DNA of 64,000 nucleotides from Mercurialis annua (Eukaryota > Streptophyta > Magnoliopsida > Malpighiales > Euphorbiaceae), in the NCBI RefSeq assembly GCF_937616625.2, contig NC_065577.1:10457001-10521000 (forward strand), in the 5' to 3' direction. The translations under genes were made by a program, and so were the position numbers. Of the stretch, positions 22,996-35,034 are shown one piece after another (the stretch's first letter is position 1; every line of letters starts with the position of its first letter). Below the pieces are notes generated by a model. It was not told where the DNA came from, did no database searches, and saw only the letters and a list, made by a program, of their open reading frames with translations.

Positions 22996-23639
22996 CTTCT
23001 CAACCTCTCCTTTGTCACCTTAAGTTTCTCCCATCTCAAGGTATCTCTAGATTGGCACCTTCCGTTGGTCTATCTCTTGTATATGGTAGCTTGCTGGTGT
23101 ATCGATCGTTGGTGTCAGTATTTCTTATTTGACCTCCATATGTTGGAACTTGTCATTTTCCTCTGAGGCGGCTTTTGCTATCAAGTCTGCTTCTGCATTT
23201 TTCTCTCTCTCAATTTTCTTTATTTGCCACTGTCCTCCTCTCTTTTTGATTTCTTACAGGAGTTCCTTTGCCATTTTATGATATTTTATCAGGTTTTCTT
23301 CCTTTGTGGCGAATGTTCCCTCGATTTATCCAACCACTAACTATGAATCACAGTAGATCTTCAAATTCAAAGTTCTTACCTTGGGCGCTAATGCTAATTC
23401 GGCTATCAGCGCTTCATAATCGGCTACATTATTTGTTGCTGTGAAGCTCAATTCGCACCTTGTCTGGGCCTTTAAGGATGAATCCTACTCCCTTTTCATT
23501 TTTTGCCCCGTCGACGTATAATTCTCATTGCTCTTTTACTTCCGTTTCTGGTTTGGAATAGCCAGTTAGCCCCGCCACAAAATCAGCTAGGACCTGAGCT
23601 TTCATCGCTTGTCTTGGCTCATTTCTAATGTCGTGCTCT

Positions 23640-24067
23640 GTTTTATCAACCATTTGACTAATCTTCCCGAGATTTCAGGCCTTTGGAGAGCTTTGCTTAG
23701 CAGTTGGTTGGTTCATACGACTATTAGATGTGCTTGAAAATATGGTTTCAGCTTCTTCGCTGTTGTTGTTAGGACTAGTGCAATCTTTTTGATTTCCTGG
23801 TATCCATATTCCGCGTCCTTCATGGTCCGACTTACGTAGCATACAGGGAGTTACTGGCCTTCCTCTTCTCTTACTAGAACCGTTGCAATGGTGTCTTTGC
23901 ATACCAAAATGTACAGTTAAAGGATTTTTGCATCTACAGGCCGGCTCAGTAGTGGCGGTTTGAGTAAAAATTTCTTCAAGTTGTCGAAGGCTTGGTCGCA
24001 TTCTTCGCCCCACTTGAATGTTTTTGTTTTCAACGTGTTGTAGAACGGGAGGCATCTTTTTGCTCAT
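23640..24067 (-). pseudogene. RNase H remnant
   Basis: On the minus strand the segments VLVREEG, YVSRTMKDAEYGYQEIKKIALVL and KLKPYFQAHLIVV lie in overlapping frames with stops. They correspond to the RNase H domain that follows the Tat-type RT. A further RNase H-like stretch may lie at about 23340-23480 but is too decayed to define. Confidence 0.55.
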
Positions 24068-24180
24068 GACGAGATGAATCTTCCTAGTGCCATCACTCTG
24101 CCATTCAGGATTTGTACTTCCCGTTGATTATTCGGTGGGCTCATTTCCAGGATGGCCTTAATTTTCTACGGGTTTGCTTC

Positions 24181-24938
24181 TTAGTGACGCCATATATCCA
24201 AGAATTTTCCTCCTTCTAATCCAAATGTGTATCTCTTTGGGTTCATCTTCATGTTGAACTTGTCGAGCACTTCTATCATTTTCCGTAGGTCTTTCAGGCG
24301 ATCCTCCTCGCTTTTTCTCTTCACTATTACGTCGTCGATGTATACTTTCATTGTCTTACCAATTTGATCTTTGAACATGTACTTCATCAACTGCTGATAT
24401 ATCGCACCAGCATTTTTTAACCCAAACAACATCATTGTGTAACAGTAGTTACCTTCTCGGTGATAAAGCTTGTTTTGATATGATCTTCTTTCTTCATCGG
24501 GATCTCATTGTATCCTTGCGTCATGTCTACCAGGCTATACAACTTATAACCTACGGTAGAGTCGATCAGTTGGTCGATGTTGGGTAGGGGGAAGAAATCT
24601 TTCGAGCACACCTTGTTTATGGTTGTGAAGTCGACGCACATGCGGTATTTTCCGTTCGCCTTTTTCACCAAGACCACATTACTTAACTATTTCAGGTATT
24701 TGACCTCCTCAATGAAACCTGCCCCAAACAGCTTCTCTACTTACTCTGCTATTGCTTTTTGCAATTCCTCCGAATGTCTTCGCTTCTTCTCTCCAACCGG
24801 CTTCATAGTTGAGCTGACGTTTAACTCGTGGCATGCTACTCCTGGGTCTAACCTCCTAATCTCCGAAGCCTTGGTAGCGAAGGTTCCTTGGAACTCACGA
24901 AGCACCTTTTTTATTTCACTTTCTGTTGACCTTCTCAT
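24181..24938 (-). pseudogene. Reverse transcriptase remnant (Ty3/gypsy)
   Basis: In minus-strand order: a pre-RT segment (DPGVACHELNV), a finger/palm block (VKKANGKYRMCVDFTTINKV, PLPNIDQLIDST), then FGLKNAGA-YQQL and the catalytic YIDD box with VIVK following. A break at about 24430 shifts the frame between the two blocks, and a stop precedes the first, so it cannot make an enzyme as it stands. Confidence 0.8.
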
Positions 24939-25098
24939 GTTGATGCCGATTTCACATTCTTTCCTCCATGGATTTCCTAAAACTTCGTCTCTCCTACTGG
25001 TTCTGTCTCGATTCTTTGCATGTAAGTTTGAGTATTTTGTCTTTGGGCAGCAACTCAGCCAACGCCAAAAGATGACATATTTCTTCTTCCTTTTGACT

Positions 25099-25440
25099 TC
25101 ATGTGACTAGCATCGTTCCCCTCTTCGTAGGGATCATCATTCTCTTGTTCCTGGTGTCGACGGCCGCTCTTGACTCGTAGAGAAACAGTCGTCCAAATAT
25201 CAGGTCATATGGGAGTTTCCTCTTCACTATCCAAAACGGGGAGGTAATCATCATTTCCCGCCCTTCTGAATCTTTAAAGACCAAACGACCTCCACCACTC
25301 CTATCGCCAGGAGCCACCCCCTATTTTTTGCAGGTCTTTGAGTTGCTTCTTTATCCGGATCAGGCTCCCTCATGTGGTTTGGTAAGCTTTATCCGTGATT
25401 ATATTGGCGTGCGCTCCTGGATCTACCGATATTCTCCGGA
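25099..25440 (-). pseudogene. Aspartic protease region remnant
   Basis: The minus-strand frames give ISVDPGAHANIITDKAY (the active site DS/TG is replaced by DPG). After a stop comes a second block with LPYDLIFGRLFLYESRAAVD, the conserved second half of retroelement proteases. It lies directly upstream of the RT. Confidence 0.6.
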
Positions 25441-25738
25441 CCTCACGTCCTCTGACTTCGGTCGCTAGTACTAGTGATCCATACCGTTCCATTTGATTGA
25501 GGTCCGGAGTTGTATTGCATTCAATCGTTGCCAAGACGATCTTGTTCCGCTTGTAACCCTATCTACAGTCGTTCGTACTCATTCCTTTCCTCCTTTTGAT
25601 AGCTTGGCATTTTTCTGGCGCATCCATCTTGGCTAGGCTTCAGGCAGTGCTTGTGGGTTTATTTAGTTCTGCCGTTTATCCCCTCTTCTACCAATAGAAT
25701 TTGTTTTTTAGAACTGAGTTCCAGCAGACGACGCCAAA

Positions 25739-25977
25739 TGATAGACGTGGGGATATACAAAGGATTATTGTAGGGTTTCTAATATAGTTTCGAATTAAAG
25801 GAATGAGCTTCAGATCTTAATTGAGTAATAATGAGGTATATCTGAGTGTCATGACCGAAAATCCAGCTGTCTTTGGTGATTTGGGATGGACCTATTTATA
25901 AGCGAGCATGCGTTCTTTGTTTTTTTAGGCGATGTGAGATTTACGTGCTCCGTGGGCTTTGTAATCTCTTTCCATCA
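25739..25977 (-). repeat. 5' LTR of the Tat-like element
   Basis: On the minus strand it begins TGATGGAAAG and ends CGTCTATCA (TG...CA). It has a TATA-like box (GCTTATAAATAGG) near the middle and is followed directly by TTTGGCGTCGTCTGC, a plausible primer-binding region. It is about 239 bp. No partner LTR was found. Confidence 0.65.
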
Positions 25978-26394
25978 TGAAGCCATTAATTTATTTAAGA
26001 ATAAATATTTGTAGTTACTATAAATAAATAAGACTTTAAATTATATATTTCTTATCAAAGGTAAACTATTTACGTTAGTAGTTAGTCAGAATTTTTAAAC
26101 CTTTAAAATGGTCTGAAACAACTGGCCCTATTGAGACCTCAGAAATGCACTAGAGAGCCTTAATTATGTAGAGTACTAAGCCTCACTAACAACCTTAAAT
26201 TACATATCAAATATAGAAGATGACCTATCAATTTAGAATTAGGACATTAAAGGAGTAGAATTTATGTAGGGAAATTATATAACACTACAACTGTGCCATG
26301 TAGTTTGCGCAACAAATCAATGATAAATAATAATTAATATTTTTTTATTTTAAAATGATCATGGACTTATTAGCAATATAAGAGCAAATTACTA
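25978..26394. other. AT-rich spacer
   Basis: No gene or element is recognised. Confidence 0.5.
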
Positions 26395-27160
26395 TAAAGT
26401 TCTTCACATTTGTCAAAATTAACAGTTTGATACCTGTTATTTAAAAATTAAATGATTTGCTACCTCAGCTTTAATTCTGTCAACGATAAAACCCTTATGT
26501 TAGTTTTTCCTGTTTAAATTGACGATCAAACAAAGAAAATTAGTCAAAACCCTAAATGAAATATGTAAACCTTAAAATGCCCAAAAATCATTTTAAACTT
26601 TCAACAAAATACAGGGACCAATTACCAATTTTACCATTTTATTCATCTTCCACCTCAGTTCTGCCAACAACTGCCATCTTTTTCGTCAATGACCGCCATA
26701 TTCCGCTAGCACTACTTGTGCCATGCCTAAAACGAACCCAGACGCATCTAGGTTCGTCTTAGGCAAACCCCAAATGCGCCAAACGCATCTGGGTTCACCT
26801 GAGGCAAACCCAAATGTGTTTGAGGCGAACCAATCATCATCTAGGTTTGCCGAGGCGAACCAGATGCAAATGGGTTTGTCTCAAGCAAACCCATAGGTAT
26901 TTGGGTTTGCTTGAGACGATCCAGACACGTTTAGGTCGTTTCTGGTCACTTTCAGTTGTCGAAGTTTTTTTTTGTAATTTTCGTTTCTCAGAACGACGTA
27001 GTTTTAGAAATAGGGTAATTTTGTCCTTATGTCCGTACTTAATGGAAAAAACATAGAAAACTAACAGAAGGGTTTATTAATTTATATAATTAAAATTAAA
27101 ATATCAAATTGTTTGATTTTCAAATAAAAAGTACGAAACTGTTAATTATGATAAAAAAAT
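26395..27160. mobile_element. TIR transposon with a palindrome-rich core
   Basis: The left arm (AATTAACAGTTTGATACCTG..., AAACCCTTATGTTAG) and the right arm read in reverse (AATTAACAGTTTCGTACTTT..., AAACCCTTCTGTTAG) are inverted copies over about 120 bp. The core, 26715-26960, is a set of GGTTTGCCTGAGGC / GGGTTTGCTTGAGACGA inverted and direct repeats. No target duplication was resolved and no transposase is present. Confidence 0.6.
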
Positions 27161-27312
27161 ATTATTGCACGTAACCGTTGCGTCATATCATTTGCAATAA
27201 ATCAATAACGTGTTAGCCATGTGAAAAAATTAAGTAATAATAAAAAAATTCTTATCGCAAATGCTTATTGGCTTATTGTAAATATGACATGGTATAGTAT
27301 GGGATAAATATT

Positions 27313-27628
27313 GGCTTAAATGTACCAAAAATCACCAACTTTCGCGTGTTTTTAGTATTTAATATAATTTTTTAAATTTGACAAAAAAATACATGTCCTT
27401 TCAGAATTTTACAATTAAAGAATTTGACACCATTTAGGATGTAAAACGATACCGTTTTAGATTAAAACGACGCCGTTTTGGATGTAAAGTTGCACTATTT
27501 TTCAAAGGAAACACACATGTGCTCTTAATTGCAAAAATTTGAAAGTTTATGTATTTTTTATTAAAATTAAAAATTATGTTAAATATCAAAAATACGTAAA
27601 ATTTGGTGATTTTTAATGCATTTAACCT
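27313..27628. mobile_element. MULE-type MITE (316 bp) with 9-bp target duplication
   Basis: Inverted arms (GGCTTAAATGTACCAAAAAT... / ...ATTTTTAATGCATTTAACCT) extend about 90 bp inward. The perfect 9-bp duplication ATAAATATT flanks it (27304-27312 and 27629-27637). It lies about 290 bp upstream of the CCD1 TATA box. A diverged relative is at 47560-47836. Confidence 0.8.
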
Positions 27629-27918
27629 ATAAATATTTTTATGACAAACTTGAAGAGTGGTAGACATGACACAGTTGTGGTATAAAAAAATAAATTTATG
27701 GTTTATGGTTGTCCACCAAATACAGCATCTCCTCATCCCATAAATAGAAGCCACGTGGCAACTCCAAAACCAAAAATCAGAAAAGACAAAACGGACTCAT
27801 TGGACATTCCACCCCAGGTTTGATTAGTATCATCCGGCAAACAATTATTCTACCAGAAATAATATTAATATTTAATTTAGTACATTACATTTCATAAATA
27901 AAAGATAAAAAAATACGA

Positions 27919-27930
27919 TATATATAAATA
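27919..27930 (+). promoter_or_regulatory. Putative CCD1 TATA box
   Basis: TATATATAAATA lies 107-118 bp upstream of the CCD1 ATG and would place the transcription start near 27955, giving a leader of about 80 nt. Confidence 0.6.
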
Positions 27931-28036
27931 TCCTTTATTATTTCTCTAACGTTACTTTCCATGTGTGTAAGAAGAATAAGCACTACTCCACTACAGCCAC
28001 ACACACTCACTGACCTGACAAAAGTAACCCCCGAAA

Positions 28037-31000
28037 ATGGCGGAGTTGGCGACGGAGAAGCACGGCAACAGCGGCGCTGCGGTGGCAGTGAATCCGTCGC
28101 CGAAAAGAGGACTGGCCGCGAAGATGATCGACTTGTTAGAGAAGCTGATTGTGAAACTAATGCACGATGATTCACAGCCTCTTCATTATCTTTCCGGCAA
28201 CTTTGCTCCGGTTGATGAATCTTCTCCGGTCACTGACCTTCCCGTTATAGGTCACCTTCCTGTAAGTTTATCATTTCCTGAAACTTTAATGTAATTTTAT
28301 TAATTTGTTTGTAGAATATATAATTAACATTTGTTTTTTTGTTTCATTTGAAAAAAAAATGAAAGGAATGCTTGAATGGTGAATTTGTGAGGGTAGGTCC
28401 GAATCCGAAGTTTTCACCTGTGGCTGGATATCACTGGTATGTTTGGTTTTGATTGATTGTTGTCGTTTTATTGATAAACTATTGAATTAATTGTATGCAG
28501 AGGTCGGCCTAGGAAGAGCTTAACTGCGTACTTTATTATTTTGAATCTTTGAAAAAGTATGAATATAAAATTTAATAGTATAGTTTTTCCGCATTAAAAT
28601 TTATAGCATTATGCATATTAAAATTTGTATTTCGTCAATTTTTCTCGTCTTACAGACTTTATAATTATGCCCATCTTTATAGTTTTCGAAAGTCTTAAAA
28701 AATGCAAAAAATTCAATTCTAACTAAGTGAGTTCGTTTTAATAAATTCTCATGTTTTGAAGTGTCAGCTGCTGTATGCAAAGTCTTACAGCTTAAAAAAA
28801 TGAATTTTTGGAAGAAATGAAATTATTCCATTCATGAAATAATTTGAATTGAAATATTGCAAATGATTTTTTGTATTCATAACAAGGTGGCACAGCAGCA
28901 CTTTCTTTCAAAAATCTAATAAATTTGAGCTTTGCAAACGTGGAGTTTGACTTATGTTCTATTCAATTGAATTCTTTCATTTTTAGATTTGACTTTCAAC
29001 ATTCTGATTAAGTTTCCCTTCTTGCTATAATAAATGTAAAAAGTTTAATCTAGTCAGGTTACTGTTTTAGAGGATATATTGCACAATTTGAAAACTTTAG
29101 AGGATATATTGCACAATTTGAAAAATTTACTGTACTTTTAATTTATTTGCTAAATATTTTTTTCTCGATTCTGTTTCTGCAGGTTTGATGGTGATGGGTA
29201 CGTGAATTTCAATTAGTTTGGTCAGATCAGATTAATGGAAGCATACTAGTTTCATTTGGACCAGTTGTAGAACATACAGTTTGCTTATATAATTTCCATT
29301 TAGTCTACATTAATTCGTGCTATTAAAGTCGTAAATCTCTTGGCCGATTGCACTATCAATAATTGCTTGATTTTCCTAGGATGCAAAATGAATTTTATGT
29401 GTTGCTATTTCTATATTAACTAACATAAATAAAGTGCTTGTGCTAACTATTAAGATTCTTATAACTGTTGATTATTCTCTGATAACTCTACACTATGTGG
29501 TATGCTACGGTTTTCTTCTATTCACTTTACTATTCTATGTTGGTTCATTGCTTTATTGCATGCAGAGCATCCTTGCTAATATACTAAAAATATGGGCTCT
29601 TACAAGTTTATTTTCCTTAATCAAAAAATTTGCAGCATGATTCACGGTATGCGCATTAAAAATGGAAAGGCAACATATGTTCGGCGCTATGTGAGGACAT
29701 CGCGTATTAAACAAGAAGAGTTTTTTGGAGGTGCCAAATTTATGAAGGTACCAACTGACTTACCTGAAAATAATTTTTTGTTTTTTTTACTTGGAAGAGA
29801 CATTGTTAATTAACACTATGTTTAAGGCATCTGCTCTGCTTCAGTTTTCAATTATTTTAAATATGAGAAGTTGGGAATATTAGTCTTTCATTGACAAAGT
29901 CTGGTGACACAGCTCTACTTCTAATTTACAGTGTGATCTCTTTGTGTTTTTCATTTTTTAGTTCTTATGGCAGCTTTGATCTTGCATTTCATTTGTTAAT
30001 TTGTTCTATGGAACTAAAAGCTTTATTTAATGACTTGCAGTTGCTTAAACAACAGCTGCATTCCTTGCTGGAAAAAATAAACTAACAGTGACTTTGTCGT
30101 AAGATTTTATCTAATATCTTTTTTTTTTCAAGACCTCTGATTATACTTAATTTCTTCAATGAACGTGCAATTGCAAATTTGAGTTCTATTGTATAAATAT
30201 TACTCCTGGTGAAAATGTAAGTGGGAAGTATTTGTTTTGAGTAGCTTACTGAAATTAACAAATTTCAATATCTCTCTCCAGTCTCTAACTTTTTCTTTGA
30301 ACTTCATACAGATTGGAGATCTTAAGGGGCTGTTTGGACTACTCACGGTTTCCATGCAAATACTAAGAGCAAAATTGAAAGTACTGGACATGTCTTATGG
30401 ACATGGGACAGGTGAGTTTGTTGAGTTAGCTACTGATTTATTGGGAGAATCTCATGTGGAATAATATACAGTGCTACTGATTTTCTGTCTAATTGATGAT
30501 TTTTCTGTAATTCATCCACTCTACTCCTTGTGTAAGATGATTTTTTCTATTGTATAATCTAGCTAGGTTTTTTTAAAAAAAAAATAGAGAATGTTCCCTT
30601 GGAATTTTCTTTAAAGTAGGAATGCTCTGTATGGCTCTATCTGGTTGCTGCTAATACTGTTGGGCATTGTTGATGTTGTGAGGACAAACTAACTCTTTCT
30701 ACCTCTCTTCCAGCTAATACGGCTCTCGTTTACCACCACAGCAAGCTTTTGGCACTTTCAGAAGGAGATAAACCTTGTAAGCTTCTCTTCTCTGTTTCTT
30801 TGTTTTTTCAGGAAAGGTCAAAGGCCTTGTTTGGAAATATCCATGAGTTAGAGTTCATTTAAATTGAATTTTGGCTAAATGATTTCATTTTTTCGATAAT
30901 TTAGTTTCTTCCAAGTTTTTTTGTTAGTTGAAACTTGAAAAACTGAATGCTAGCAACTATTAATAGACCCAATTACAGTTTAATTTATATCCGTAGAATT

Positions 31001-34000
31001 TTCAGACAAACGGGAAGGATTTCCTGTTGAATCAAAGTACTTGGTACCTCTTGCTCTCATTTGGTGGGTTTAAAAAATCTACCCTTCATTCTGCAGATGT
31101 AGTTAAAGTTATGGAAGATGGAGATCTACAAACTGTTGGCCTATTGGATTATGACAAGAGACTTACACATTCTTTCACTGCTCATCCAAAGGTTGATCCA
31201 TACACAGGTAATATCCATCCTCATTAGCAGACTGTAAGGCTACTAGTTATATGAAACAAACCTTATAACATATGAATTCGGATGCAGGAGAGATGTTCAC
31301 CTTTGGCTATGGACATGAACCACCATATGTCACATATAGAGTTGTTTCAAAGGATGGTTTCATGCATGACCCAGTACCAATAACAGTATCAGATCCCATC
31401 ATGATGCATGACTTTGCTATAACTGAGAACTATTCTATTTTCATGGACCTTCCTATGTACTTTAGGCCAAAGGTATTGTAGTACTTGAGCTCTTTTTGAG
31501 TTATGTTAATAGATGTGGTGCAGATTATATTTGATCACTGATTAATAGGCGTGATGAAAACCTCTGCTGATTGCTGCAAGAGAAACTAGTTAATATGATG
31601 CAGTAATTTTTAATTAGTTGCTTTTAAGTTGCACATCTTATTATGTTCCATCAGGCATAGTTATCTTCTACTTTCTGTTAATTTTTCTATTTTACTAAAT
31701 ATTAATTTCCACCAAATCTGTATTTCAACTCTGATGCAAATCTATAATGAAAAATGGTCAAGTGAGGAAGTTCTCTTGAACTATACATTTGCAAGAAAAT
31801 CAGATTCTTTTTGAATTCTTTCTGAATTATTTTATTTTCCGTGAATTTTTTCTTCCAAAAACTTCCCGGCTATCCAATGGAGCATTTTAGCAATTGTAAT
31901 AATATTTATATTATGAATGGTGACTTTCTAAACAATTAAGGGTGGATCTTTCTGGAAACTATTTTTAATCTTGGATAGGGGATGCTAGACTCAATCTCAA
32001 GACCCAATATAGACGTCATAGCATCTCCTCCCCATTAGATTAAGCCTAAAACTTGTGTTGATTAAGTAGCATAGGTAAAAAATGAACATCCTGTTTTTTT
32101 TTTTTGACATTTTCTTTCAGGAAATGGTGAAGGAAAAGAAGCTTATTTTTCAATTTGATGCAACAAAAAAAGCTCGTTTTGGTGTTCTTCCCCGGTATGC
32201 AAAGGATGACCGTGAAATAAGATGGTTTGAGCTACCAAATTGCTTCATATTCCATAATGGTATGACCATATGCGATTCCACATGCTTTAAATTTTTGCAG
32301 CTGCTTAATGTCAGGTTACCTGTAGCTTAAAGAACTATTAACATGGAAATACTTGGAAAGCTTGTCAAATCCATTTATGTTTCTTTTGCTCAAAATTTTG
32401 TTTTTGGCACTGGAAAACTGATATTAACTTCCAGTACACCAAGCCTCATCTAGTAATCCTATCTATTGCTTGAAATGTTTAAGAAAATTTCAATATGGTA
32501 GCAATCAACTCAATCCTTGATCACTCCAACTCATGTAAGAAAATTTTCTTGAGTTGTGATTTTAGAATGTCACTAATAGGATTATTGTATAAGCATATAA
32601 CAAGAAGTTAGCATAGTGTAGCGTAACATTACTAAAGATTGCAATTAGGCTGTCTTTTTTTACTCTTCATAAACTTATAATTCTGCAGTCTGATAGACTG
32701 ATTTCGTGTAAGGGTATACTAGCTCTTCTACTTTAGTGATATTTGTTCTTCTGTTGTACATAATCCATCTCCATCTGAACTTGTTTAGAATTTCAGTGAT
32801 TGTCTTAATGCAATTCAATACACTAATTTAATTCATATATATTCATTATGACTGACTTATGGGTTTCTTACCAGCAAATGCTTGGGAGGAGGACGAAGAA
32901 ATTGTTTTGATCACTTGCCGCCTTGAAAAACCAGATTTGGACATGGTCAGCGGGATTATTAAAGGAAAACTTGAGAATTTTACAAATGAACTGTAAGAGA
33001 ATTTTGATATATTAAAATTGCAGTGAGTTTAAAACAAAAATTCATATACATTTCTGATCGCTGTTTTAACCAGGTATGAGATGAGGTTCAACATGAAAAC
33101 TGGTGTAGCTTCACAAAAGAGACTTTCTGTTTCTGCTGTTGATTTCCCAAGAGTGAATGAAAGCTACACTGGCAGGTATTTTCTTACACTTCAGCAGACG
33201 GAAGTTTATGTAAATATTTTTGTGGTCATTCAACCTCACTTTATTTCATCTTCTGTTAGTGTTAGTTATCAAATTGTCCTTTTTGCTAGAATATATATTA
33301 AGTGATTTTCCTCTGAATTTAGGAAACAAAGATTTGTCTATGGAACCATTCTGGATAGCATTGCTAAGGTCACTGGAATTATCAAATTTGATCTGCATGC
33401 TGAACCCCAATTGGACAAAACAAAACTTGAAGTTGGAGGCAATGTTAAAGGGATCTTCGATTTGGGACCTGGTAGATTTGGTTCAGAGGCTGTATTTGTT
33501 CCTCGGGAGCCTGGAACCAGTTCTGAAGAAGACGATGGTTACTTGATATTCTTTCTGTACGACGAAAACACCGGGTAATGTAGCCATTTTTTGATGATCT
33601 TGTTTCTTCCAACATCTGCAATTATGTACAAATTTGTTTGTATATAACTAATTGTTATTTTAAATTTCTTTACTCCATCTATTTAACGAGTGAATTGTTA
33701 ACTGAACTTGACCTTTTTTTTTATATGCAGAAAATCATCAGTCTATGTACTCGATGCAAAAACAATGTCGGCGGATCCGGTGGCAGTTATTGAATTACCT
33801 CATAGAGTTCCATATGGGTTCCATGCCTTCTTTGTAACAGAGGTGAGCTTAACCCGACTTTCCTGATCTTTGTTCTCACTATCCCTTCAATCTCTTTCCT
33901 TCTGAACTCTTTTCTTTGCAAAGTATGTGAGGTGAACCAAATCTTAGAATGACTTGGAATGTTAAGGATTTTCAGTAACAAATCTGGGAAAATGTTAGAA

Positions 34001-35034
34001 CTTAAAAGTAGGACCAAAATATCGGGGCATTTTTTTGGCAATATATAGGAAAAAGTGGGGTAATTGATCCTGAAGTGCCCAAACTATCGCTTTATAGCAT
34101 TTTGATGACGAACTTTAATTTGTTATATTTGGTTACTAAAAGTTTAGTTTTATTTTAATGGAGTTTTTCGTGTCAAAATAATGACATGGCAGCCGGATTT
34201 TGTCACATGGCAATTGTTTTTTGCTTGAATTTTCCAAAAATAACTTATCATTTAATCATAATTTCAACTCGATGGGAGTTTTTCGGTCAAATTATGGTTC
34301 AAGTTTTTAAGCAAAAAGAAAAGTAAAATTCGACCGCCACATGTGCATTTTTTGCCGGAATGCTCCTGTTGAAAGAAAATTAAAGTTTAGTAACCAAATT
34401 GAAAAGAAATAAAAATTTGATAATCAAACTGAAACAAATTAAAGTTTGTTCACCAAAATGCAAAAGTATGATAGTTTGGGTACCGCGGGTCCATTACCCG
34501 GAAAAAGTATGTCGAGGTTATTACAAGAGTGTATACCAAATAAACTGTAGCAGAAACATTGTGCAAGAGGCATGAGTGAGGTACATGATATTAGAGTTGA
34601 AAATTTAAGACTATGCGAATGCTTAATTAGCAGATTGGTATTTACTGTCTCCTATGGTGTATCCGTGTATGTGTTAGTTCACAAACTCTATATTGAGCTC
34701 CTTTACGAGTCAATTTACGAACCCTTATCAAGCTCATATATGAGCTCATTTATAAACTGTTAAATAAGTTGTCCGTGGTTTTCAGCTCGTTTAAATAAAT
34801 GAGCATAAATAGTGCTGAGCAGCTCAGTTGGTTTACAATTCTACGAAATAGTACCAAACATAAAGATTTGTTCTGCATCAAAGTATTGCAGGAAAATATA
34901 CAAGTGTTCTACAGCTAGTTTCCTTTGCATTATCAATAATTTGCTTACATTTTCTGAATCATTGAAGTTTCTACTAAAAGTAAAATTGCTGAAATTCTGA
35001 ACAGGAACAACTTCAAGAACAGGCTGCACTATAA
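28037..35034 (+). CDS. CCD1: Carotenoid cleavage dioxygenase 1 (14 exons)
   Basis: Exons: 28037-28261, 28366-28436, 29183-29197, 29636-29747, 30312-30411, 30714-30776, 31097-31207, 31288-31472, 32121-32259, 32875-32992, 33074-33175, 33323-33574, 33731-33842, 35005-35034. All junctions are GT-AG and the frame stays open, giving 544 aa (Arabidopsis CCD1 is about 538). The enzyme uses non-haem Fe(II) and O2 to cleave carotenoids and apocarotenoids, mainly at 9,10/9',10', yielding ionones and other volatiles. CCD1 is cytosolic, and no transit peptide is evident. The iron ligands by family alignment are H225 (FTAHPKVDP), H273 (MMHDFA), H339 (FIFHN) and H529 (PYGFHAFF), all present. Other family marks: [33 protein letters not shown] and the EEQLQEQ C-terminus. 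Exon 3 is only 15 nt. The last intron (1.2 kb) holds a MITE. Nothing suggests inactivation. Confidence 0.97.
34057..34499. mobile_element. MULE-type MITE in the last CCD1 intron
   Basis: The ends GGGGTAATTGATCC and GGACCC...CCATTACCC lead into inverted arms sharing CCCAAACTATC, GCATTTTGRTGA and AACTTTAATTTGTT. The perfect 9-bp duplication GGAAAAAGT flanks it (34048-34056 and 34500-34508). It is non-coding and intronic, so splicing of CCD1 should tolerate it. Confidence 0.85.

Larger units (their letters stand above)
21200..25977 (-). mobile_element. Decayed Ty3/gypsy (Tat-lineage-like) LTR retrotransposon, reverse orientation, one LTR
   Basis: On the minus strand the order is LTR, primer-binding-like site, protease, reverse transcriptase, RNase H, integrase, which is Ty3/gypsy order. 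RT phrases (GLKNAGA-YQ-L, YIDD) and the integrase tail (AVIPVEIEMPT, NEE-LR) resemble the plant Tat/Ogre lineage. The region between the primer site (about 25720-25737, TGGCGTCGTCTGCTGGA on the minus strand) and the protease is only about 300 bp, so gag is essentially absent. Stops and frameshifts interrupt every domain. No left (3') LTR was found near 21.2 kb, so that boundary is approximate. Confidence 0.8.

Noticed and set aside
22415..23170. Plus-strand frames of 80-140 codons
   Set aside because: They are shadows of the minus-strand integrase remnant, with no plausible domain of their own.
24577..25110. 177-codon plus-strand frame
   Set aside because: It is antisense to the Tat-like RT remnant and has no recognisable content.
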